Part shown: one piece after another, positions 57,080-64,000 of the stretch
How the letters are laid out: each line of letters begins with the position of its first letter
How positions within the stretch are numbered: position 1 is the first letter of the stretch
Origin: Dryomyza anilis
Lineage: Eukaryota > Arthropoda > Insecta > Diptera > Dryomyzidae
Reading direction: 5' to 3'
Assembly: GCA_951804985.1 (NCBI GenBank)
Contig: OX638135.1
Location: 65,029,639-65,093,638, forward strand
DNA length: 64,000 bases
Program-made: the position numbers and the translations under genes
Notes under the pieces: model-generated
Seen by the model: the letters and a program-made list of their open reading frames with translations, nothing else
Database searches by the model: none
Told to the model about the DNA's origin: nothing

Positions 57080-57960
57080 GACCGTTAAAATTACTATAGT
57101 AAAAAGTCTACATTTTACGTGTTTGGCAAGCCAAGATACTGTAACGGTTAACTAAAAATTTATAATTTAGAAAATCATAATTTCAGTAAGAGATTTTAAA
57201 TTAAAATTAAAAAAGAAAATTTAGTGATATCTTTTTACACTTGGATTAATAATAATGTTGTTGAAAATAGTCGTTAAAAGTATAAAAATGTCCTTTAAGC
57301 TCCTTTAAGCTCATCACAGGATCACTTTTTTTTTGTGTTTTTAAAGCTACTTCTCAGTTTTGGAGGTGTTAGTTTCAGAAAGTCGACGCGGAGCAAAAGA
57401 AAAAATAGTTCTAGATTTCCCATTCAAATTTGAATCAGTCTAATATACATATTGTCACTATCATGCCAAAGGGCATTACATTTTTTAATACAGTTTTTCC
57501 CCAAGTATACTGTGCCAAAATATTGTGTGGTTTTCTAGGAACAAAAAACAAAATGAAAAGGGCGAATGTGATTTGTTACTAATTGCAGTCATGCCAAAAT
57601 GGGTCATTTTATTTTTGTTGCCATATATTTTTATGGGTGCAAGATAATATAGTGATGTAAAGGCATTAGTTGTTTGTTCTTAAAGAACATAACGATTGGC
57701 ATCATTATTTTAATTTTTTTTGTAATTTGCAAGAAAATTTGTTGGACCATTTTTTAAATAAATTAAATACATTTTTAAATAATAATGCCAATCGATAGGT
57801 GCATTAATAGCTGTAAATGCCCTAAACTACTATTTTATGTTGTACCAGTAAAAGGTTATGGTTGAAAAACAAAAATATTTCCATTTTAGTCTGGACATAG
57901 TGACACAAAATACGTATTTATAATTCAGTAAATTGTCAAATCAAAAGATATTTTAATATA

Positions 57961-58275
57961 ATAATAATAATATAATAATAGTTTGGCGCTACAGTCCTGT
58001 ATAGAACTTCGGCCGAGCTCTCTCACCATTTTGAGCTGTGAGTGTTATATTTGTACTCAAAGTGGTGGGACCTACAGTTTATTGCCGAATCCGAACGGCG
58101 GGTGAGAGCTTTTCATAGGCAATGTTTTACTCTCGTAGGTTTGCCATTTACTGACGAGAGGTAGCGCGGTACAGAAAAATGTTTCTATGAAAAGTTGTTA
58201 GCCACAGTCCAGGCTTGAACCGGGGACCTTTCGGCTCGCAGTCCAACGCACTAACCACTGAGCTACCGCGGCTAC
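57961..58275 (-). mobile_element. tRNA-derived SINE, regular orientation
   Basis: Read on the minus strand, it has the tRNA-like head (58272-58201), a body with the inverted pair cttttcatag/ctatgaaaag, a 3' segment ending caggactgtagcgccaaac, and an (ATT)n tail (57980-57961). The body matches copy 1 at over 90% by eye. No clear target duplication was found. Confidence 0.75.
58201..58272 (-). other. tRNA-like head of SINE copy 2 (not a functional tRNA)
   Basis: On the minus strand it starts gccgcggtagctcagtgg and contains the B box ggttcaagcct. It differs from the copy at 56847 at a few positions (gccgtgg/gccgcgg, aagtct/aagcct, ggggc/gtggc). Confidence 0.7.
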
Positions 58276-58418
58276 GTATATACGTTATGCTAATTATGCT
58301 AAAATACCAAAAAAAAAATTTAAAAAATTACTAATTTATAAAGCACTTCAAACGTTAAAATTTGAATTCCCAACATTTTTAAAAATGCATATTCGCCCCT
58401 TTGGCATGTGACGATATT

Positions 58419-59309
58419 ATGTCCAAAATATACTGGCACATATTAAACAATATAAATAAATATATTTTTTGTACTAATCTAAAATTGGGCCATATTAATA
58501 AAAAAAAAAACTATTTTTTTTAAGCAAGCTTTAAGAAAGCCTAAAAATGTCAAAATTTTAAAATGCCGAAACCATTTTTGGACGAAAAAAAAAATGTCGA
58601 AAAAATATTTTAAAGCTAGAAATGTCGAAAAAAAATTGAAAATAAATATGCACTTAGGATTTCCCAGTATTGCCCAATTCGATCTTTGCGTTTCCTGAAA
58701 TTCTCATCAAATTGTTGCGAAGAATGTTAGGAAAACGTAAGTTTGTAATTTTCGTTGCTCGTAGCAATTAGTGATGTAAAATATCGTTATTTTCTCGTAG
58801 TCGACACTTACTTTATTATGCTAAAATTCTTATCATTAAATTAAACTATATATGCAAATAAAACACACACATTTATAAAAAAAAAACAATTTTAAAAAAT
58901 TCCGGACCAACTGAAAGGAGCAGTGTCGAAAAAAAAATAAAACAAAATTCAACCCAAACCAATCGATATCAGATATCTTTTTTTTATGTTAAAATTTAAC
59001 TATATTTTAATATATTTTTTTTAATATAATAAAATAGTCACGGTGATGTGAAATGTTGCCCAAAAACTAAAAAAAGAAAATTATTTATATTTTTAGTTGC
59101 TATCCTTTACAAAAAATGGGTACCAGGGTAGCGTGCAGTAATTGTATTTTTTCATTTTTATAATTTTCCGCTTAATAGTAGTAGTTTCACCTACTCATCA
59201 AATACCTACTTTAAATCTGATATAATGTATTCGATTACTCATTTACTCCATACATTTACATCAGTAGTTTAAGTCCTGTGACTGGGCGAGTGGATACCGC
59301 CCGGAATGT
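58419..59309. other. AT-rich noncoding DNA
   Basis: No gene recognised. Words of the type aaatgtcgaaaaaa recur near 58560-58640 and 58920. Confidence 0.5.
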
Positions 59310-60180
59310 ATCTAGCCAAACCTCCGAAGCACGGTGAACAAAACAGCACTTTTTTTGAACAAAATTATATAAGGTAGATTTCGTTGATTTTATTTTTACT
59401 TAATAAAAAAATATCAAGGTATGCTTTACAGAATGTCTTCTATTGATTCACAAAAGTTATGTAAAAATATTTAAACTACGAGAATTTTGTGGAAATATTT
59501 TACATGTGATTTTTTAAAATCTGGAGCCGATATCGGTATGATTTATTTCTTATTGTTGACCACATTGATAGTGATCTGAAATAAGTTAGTGTTAATGAAG
59601 GATATCGTTTGCAGTCCTTAAAAAAAAATTACTAAAAAAGGCACATATGTATGAAATTAGAAAATAAAATGGTAATGTTTGCCATATAATTTCTCCTAAT
59701 CCGGGAACGATATCAGGATAATATTTTTTTATTTTTTCCCACTTTCATTGTGATTAGAAAAAAGTTAGTGCGAACGAAGGATCTTGTTTGCAGTCCTTTG
59801 AATAAATTTACAAAAAAAGAAACAATTGTATAAAAAATGGTAATTTTTGCTATGTAATTTCTCCTTATTCGGGAACGACATCGGGATGATATATTTTTTT
59901 AATTTTTATAACATTGTCTGTGATTAAGAAAAGTTAGTGAGAATGAAAGATCTCGCTTGCAGTCCTTGGAATAAATTTACAAAAAAGGCACAAATGTATT
60001 TAATTAGAATAAAAAAGGAAAACATTTCCTTGTAATTTCTCCTAATCCGGGAATGATATCAGGATGATATTTTTTTATTTTTTACAACATTGGTTGTGAT
60101 TAGAAAAAGTGCGAATGAAGGATATCTCTAGGTTTAATAGATATACATTTTTTAACATGACATAATATTACTCCAATTGC
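59310..60180 (-). repeat. ~165-bp satellite-bearing element, inverted copy
   Basis: On the minus strand it repeats the order seen at 23111-24270: satellite units (aatccgggaacgatatc, ttgtgattagaaaaa and cgaaggat on the plus strand) and then the tail ending in gcacggtgaacaaaa (59332). About four to five units are present. The unit spacing is about 150-190 bp. Confidence 0.75.
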
Positions 60181-60764
60181 AATTTTTGACTTGAAATTTT
60201 ACGAAATGTGGATGAATTAATGGAATTTTGGTATTTTTATATTTTTTTACACACTATAGATATAAATTTGTGTTAATATATACTTTGTATTATTCACCTG
60301 TGTTGAGTTATGATATGAAATACTAAACACTTAAAATAAAATTAATAAATTTCTATCGAAAATAGTAGTACTTCACTACAATTTTCTTGTAAACCGGAGC
60401 AAACCGGAAGCTTCAGAAGGTGTATTTTATAAAAGTCTAAATACAATTTTAAGGATTTGAGAGGATATGCAAGGATATTTTAGTTATGTTCTAATATGTA
60501 TTTTCATATAGTTATGTATGGTATGCAATTTTGTTCCTATTGTTGAAGGCTCATATCTCTTAAACTGTAAATGATATAAGAAAAATGTTTACAGATTATT
60601 CTTAGTGGGTCTTTAATATATTATAGTTAAAAAAATGACAATTAAATAAAATAAAAATATAGTTTTGTTCAAAAATTTCATCATTTTGTTCACCATACGA
60701 CGTATGGCATGAAGATCAAGTCCAGAAGGGTCTTTAATATGGCATTACTGGAAAATAATATGTA
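60181..60764. other. AT-rich noncoding DNA
   Basis: No gene recognised. The word ttttgttcaccat near 60683 resembles the satellite element tail (ttttgttcaccgt). Confidence 0.45.
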
Positions 60765-62064
60765 GTAGACAAGGAATATTTTCATCAATGTGGAAAAGAC
60801 AGGAGTTTGTTTTGGTGCCAAAATAAGGGAAACGCCTAAACGAACTGTCCTCCTATCGAACGCTCTGCATGATAGACAAGAGTGAGAGACTACTGGAGAA
60901 CAGAGTGTGCACAAGATTGGAAACCTGTGTCGAAGCAGCCGGAGGTCTATCAGATAACCAATTTGGCTTTAGAAAAGCCAAATCAACTGTCGATACCATC
61001 AACGCCGTTGTGGAAACAGCTACCAGGGCAATCGAAGGTAAGTTCTGGAAAAATAGCACAAAAGAATGCTGCGTGGTTGTAATTCTGGATATAAAAAACG
61101 CATTTAATACTGCGAATTGGGAAATTATCGTGAACACTCTTATTTTTGTCCATTTTTATTTCATATAAAAACTTCGAACTTACAACGCGAAATAATCCTA
61201 GTTCCTTCTGCTGAAGTTGTTGATTGAGGGCTGGGTCTCCACGATATTTATTGGCCATAATAAGGGATTATTTCCGAAACAGAGTTCTGATATTCGATAC
61301 CGATAGTGGGACAACAAAGCAGTATAAAGTGACGATGGGCGTTCCCCAGGGATCGGTCCTTGGCCCATTACTGTGGAATGTTATGTATGATGGTGTTTTG
61401 AGGCTTAAGCTTCCCGAAAGAGTTTCAATTGTTGGCTACGCAGAGGCGGTGAAAAGTACCACCCATATGGGCAGATTCATTGAAGTTTGCATCCTATGCT
61501 AAACTTATCACTGCTGTGTATAGGATTGCTGCCTTGCGTGTTTGCTGTGCTTTCCGCACTGTTTCTGACGAAGCAGTTTCAGTTATTGCTGGTTTAATAC
61601 CACTTGACCTTCAGGCTCGGAAAAATACAACACCTACAATGGACATTCGGGAGGCAAGGAATGTAAGTGTAGGCTACTGGCAGGTGCGTTGGGAAACATC
61701 CAATAAGGATAGGTGGACCCATCAGTTAATCACCGACATAAAGCTCTCGCTTGACACTAAACATGGTGACCGGAATTTCTACCTCACACAGATGCTAAGT
61801 GGCCACGGTTGTTTTAAATTGTATCTGTACCGTTTTAATCATGAAAGAGATCCTTTTTGCCCGTACTGTGGTGGCAATGTGCAAGAAGATGCTAGACATA
61901 TATTCTTTATCTGTCCAAGGTTCCAAAATGAGAGGGTTGACCTAGAGGATATAGTAGGATATAGTGTCTGTCCGACAAACATAGTGAGTGTCATGTTATC
62001 ATCTTTGAGTAATTGGGAAGATGTAAGTCACTTTATAAAATTGGTTCTAGTTGAACTTCGTTGA
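60765..62064 (+). pseudogene. R1-clade LINE remnant (RT and C-terminal part), internally deleted
   Basis: Frames in order are FSSMWKRQEFVLVPK and LSSYRTLCMIDKSERLLENR, then LSDNQFGFRKAKSTVDTINA and VVVILDIKNAFNTANWEII (first catalytic Asp). After a ~90-bp disrupted stretch come YKVTMGVPQGSVLGPLLWNV and VGYAEAVKST, where the usual Asp-Asp of the active site is Glu-Ala. A deletion near 61475-61490 removes roughly 150-200 residues. The last frame (61480-62064) has ALRVCCAFRTVSDEAVSVIA, WTHQLITDIKLSLDTKHGDR, LTQMLSGHGCFKLYLYRF and FCPYCGGNVQEDARHIFFIC, the zinc-binding end of the R1 clade. It is 5'-truncated and inactive. Canonical R1 sits in 28S rDNA, but no rDNA flanks it here. Confidence 0.85.
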
Positions 62065-62259
62065 GAAGAAGAGATTCGAAGAAGAATCGAATTAGCACAG
62101 AATAGAGTAAGTTTCTACCTTCCCACACCCTGTGAAGAAATACATTACGGTAGTCTCACAGAGTAATTTAGATTGGTCACAGAAGATTTTAGCGTGTTCA
62201 AGTCTCGCACTTCTGGTTTTGTACCATGACCTCCTGAGTCGAGAGGTATTTAGCCCAAT
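62065..62259. other. Probable 3' UTR of the R1-like remnant and junction
   Basis: Noncoding. The border to the next LTR element could not be placed. Confidence 0.35.
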
Positions 62260-62754
62260 AGTGCAAGCAATCAACAATAATAAATGAGACACAAGACAAT
62301 TCAGCGCCCTAAGCAATGTGTTACAAAGAGACAGAAGATATTCAGTGCACTGAGCCAACGTGCGAGAAAGAGATAGAAGATGAGCACATAAAAACACATG
62401 AGTGCGAATGAGTTGCCAATAGCATGCGTCATTCACGAAACGAGTAGAAGGTTCTCGAAACATGTCGAAACGTGTCGAACTGATACATTTAGTATATAAG
62501 TGCGCCGCATCTGAGGCACATCACTTCAGTAGTGATTGTAAAGTGGTCGAGTGCATCTCGTGTGATAAATGCCAAGTTAAATTGTGGACATGCAGTAGTT
62601 GTTAAAATTTGTTATTAGTAAAGTTGTTTATTAAAGTGAATTAATAAAGTTATTTGTTATAATTTAAACCAAACATAAGAGTGTTTTTATTTTGTACACA
62701 ATCCAGAGATACGAACTTGTAGAACAGTTTTCCATAGACTGAATTTTCGTAACA
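62260..62754 (+). mobile_element. 5' LTR of a second LTR retrotransposon (left edge approximate)
   Basis: The segment has the layout of an LTR: a TATA box, an initiator, an aataaa signal at 62643-62648, and an end (...gtaaca, 62754) directly before a primer-binding site. The left edge is a guess, since no second LTR is in the window to compare. Confidence 0.55.
62493..62530 (+). promoter_or_regulatory. LTR core promoter: TATA box and initiator
   Basis: tatataag (62493-62500) is followed about 30 bases later by ttcagt (62525-62530), the arthropod initiator consensus. The spacing is right for a start near 62528. Confidence 0.65.
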
Positions 62755-62755
62755 T

Positions 62756-62772
62756 TGGTGTCAGAAGTGGGA
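62756..62772 (+). other. Primer-binding site, tRNA-Leu type
   Basis: tggtgtcagaagtggga is complementary to the 3' end of a Leu-type tRNA (ending ...ctgacacca), as used by mdg3/micropia-type and related dipteran LTR elements. It begins one or two bases after the LTR end. Confidence 0.7.
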
Positions 62773-62784
62773 TTGTGATACAAA

Positions 62785-63015
62785 ATGGTTAAATTGGAAC
62801 AACTCAAAGTCGACCAGCTAAAAAAGAAGCTGGCGAGTAGTGATCTTCCAACTGCTGGTACGAAAGTAGAGCTACAGAAGCATCTAATGGAGGAATTGGA
62901 TATCCAGGGCTCTCATCACGTAACTTTAAAACGACCGTCGTTGAATTCACGTAAACGTTGTGCGTTGATTCACGTAAACCCCGCACTGTCGTGTCGTTCA
63001 TCATTCCTGTTTTAA
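62785..63015 (+). pseudogene. Gag N-terminus with SAP-like motif, truncated
   Basis: ATG at 62785 lies 12 bp after the primer-binding site. The first ~45 codons (LEQLKVDQLKKKLASSDLPT, GTKVELQKHLMEELDI) form a SAP-like helix-turn-helix, seen at the Gag N-terminus of several dipteran LTR elements and thought to bind nucleic acid. After about 62920 the sequence turns into unrelated DNA containing a duplicated word (ttgattcacgtaaac-like) and the frame stops at 63013. The rest of gag and pol is absent, so the element was cut off by later insertion or deletion. Confidence 0.65.
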
Positions 63016-63101
63016 AAAGTTGTAAAGCAACTGGAACATGAAAACAAACACATTTCTGTCAAAAAAAAGTTGTTTATATCTATAATTTTGAAATTAGCAA
63101 T

Positions 63102-63347
63102 TGAAAATGTAAGTAATTAGCATATTTTGTTAAAAGTTATTAATAAAACAAATTTATTTTATAAAGGTCGATTACACCTCAACAATTGGATCTGATGGTC
63201 AATTTTATGGAAGAGAACCCGAAGTTGGGAAAGAATTATGTCTCCAAGACCGTACAGCGAAGGCAAACTGTGAATAATCTTTGGATCGCCTTAACGGTAA
63301 AATTGAACGCAACTGGGCTTCCTACCAAGTCCGTTTGTTGTAATTAA
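63102..63347 (+). pseudogene. Myb/SANT-like (zeste-type) DNA-binding domain fragment, spliced start
   Basis: A donor-like site gaaaat|gtaagt (intron from 63109) and an acceptor-like site ttataaag (ending 63166) bound a 58-nt intron. Joining them places AT next to G and makes the first codon ATG. The second exon reads ITPQQLDLMVNFMEENPKLG, TVQRRQTVNNLWIALTVKLN and ATGLPTKS, then stops at 63347. This matches the first two helices of the Myb/SANT-like domain of 'regulatory protein zeste'-type proteins in insects. The third helix (normally W..VW.DLK) is missing and replaced by other sequence, so it is a fragment. Such genes are both host genes and part of some DNA transposons. Confidence 0.55.
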
Positions 63348-64000
63348 AATGTCCGTTGCTTAGGCGTGAGGCCAAATGTCGCAACGTTCCATTTATAATT
63401 ACCCATGATGTCCTACCAGAGAATGTCCAACGTTGAAGTTCCATTTTTATTAACCGAAATAATTCAAACAAGTCTTTTCTTCCAAGACATACTTTTATTT
63501 AATTGAAAGTTCTATTTTAATATTAACATTATTGTTTAACTTATAAAAGAAACACGTCTGCACTCTAAGGCAGTTAAAATCTTATCCAACTTAAAATATA
63601 TTCTTAACCTCTACTCATCACCTCGGTCGCACCAATATTTACAAACACCAGATATGAGTGTCATCATATTGTGAAATAATCAATTCGTATTGGGGTGATC
63701 GTGAGAAAAACTTCTATGTGCTTTAGTTCCCTGTACGCCGCATGCAGGTGCTACCTGATGAGGCTCACATTACAACCAATACATTTGTTGTTGTCATCAT
63801 ATGTGTATAAGAGTAAGTGTAAGTGTATGAGAAAAATACGAATGCATGCATAACAGTAAGCATTTTTGGAGTTACATTATTATGATTAATATGAATATGA
63901 TATTGTGCTTACTGGCGATGTGCAGATTTTTCAAACTAAAAGAAAAAGTATTTCTGATATACAACATTCTTCCCCCCTTATTTTAAGAAAAAGTTATTAT
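63348..64000. other. Noncoding DNA to the window end
   Basis: No gene or element end recognised. A GC-richer stretch (cgccgcatgcaggtgctacc) lies near 63728-63750. Confidence 0.45.

Larger units (their letters stand above)
55760..57444. mobile_element. Foldback element family A, long copy, carrying a SINE
   Basis: It has the same ends as 674-1468 (attagactgattcaaa at 55760, inverse ending at 57444). The direct flanks are ATAC at 55756-55759 and 57445-57448, a 4-bp target duplication. The arms are about 330-340 bp each and contain gcgtcgactttctgaaa and its inverse near 57379. A SINE copy (56764-57079) is inserted next to the right arm with its own 14-bp target duplication. The element encodes nothing. 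Confidence 0.75.
57450..58418. mobile_element. Possible imperfect inverted-repeat element containing SINE copy 2
   Basis: The left end atattgtcactatcatgcca and the inverse of the right end (atatcgtcacatgccaaagg) match with a 4-base gap. Related words (gtctggacatagtgacac, tgtgccaaaatattg) occur inside. The termini are short and imperfect, so the call is tentative. Confidence 0.35.

Overview
The window is AT-rich, multiply nested repeat DNA, most likely from a higher fly (Diptera: Brachycera) and probably heterochromatic. The assignment rests on the repeat families: short elements with a (GTCT)n microsatellite of the dipteran mini-me/DINE-1 (Helentron-like) type, a LOA-type LINE, an R1-clade LINE, gypsy-like LTR elements, a hAT transposase fragment and a Maverick/Polinton fragment. 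I found no intact host gene and no functional RNA gene. Nearly every coding stretch belongs to a broken mobile element.

Layout. 1-2083: unique DNA, a foldback element and an AAGCTT-rich repeat. 2084-9109: three head-to-tail copies of a 2,342-bp unit carrying a Helentron-like element, a hAT transposase fragment and part of a LINE reverse transcriptase. The third copy runs on into the LINE 3' end and poly-A (10012). 9304-21573: two head-to-tail copies of a 6,135-bp unit carrying that LINE end, a second hAT fragment, a ~190-bp satellite and a Polinton piece (capsid C-terminus, adenovirus-type protease, an opposing 98-codon ORF). 21574-30750: subterminal-type 42-bp repeats, TA microsatellites, a ~1.3-kb repeat block present twice (only one copy linked to a ~165-bp satellite), a two-exon-like unknown fragment and a large foldback.

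30757-33199: two ~620-bp direct repeats around 1.2 kb with one exon-like membrane ORF. 33202-40445: Helentron-like elements, plus an inverted pair of ~580-bp arms that each carry a captured piece of the LOA LINE. 40722-45273: a decayed gypsy-like LTR retrotransposon. 45342-46017: another Helentron-like element. 46326-53694: a LOA-type LINE with an internal 2,036-bp tandem duplication. 53695-64000: foldbacks, two copies of a tRNA-derived SINE (one 5'-inverted), an inverted copy of the 165-bp satellite, an R1-clade LINE remnant, the 5' end of a second LTR element and a Myb/SANT-like exon.

The most informative points are these. Three independent tandem amplifications lie in 64 kb, each with 2-3 bp of microhomology at its joint, so they are either real events or assembly errors. 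Two occupied/empty site pairs within the window show that the Helentron-like family inserts between two Ts without target duplication. A SINE with a 14-bp target duplication carries a twin-priming-like inversion. A Polinton fragment has a capsid stop that overlaps the protease start.
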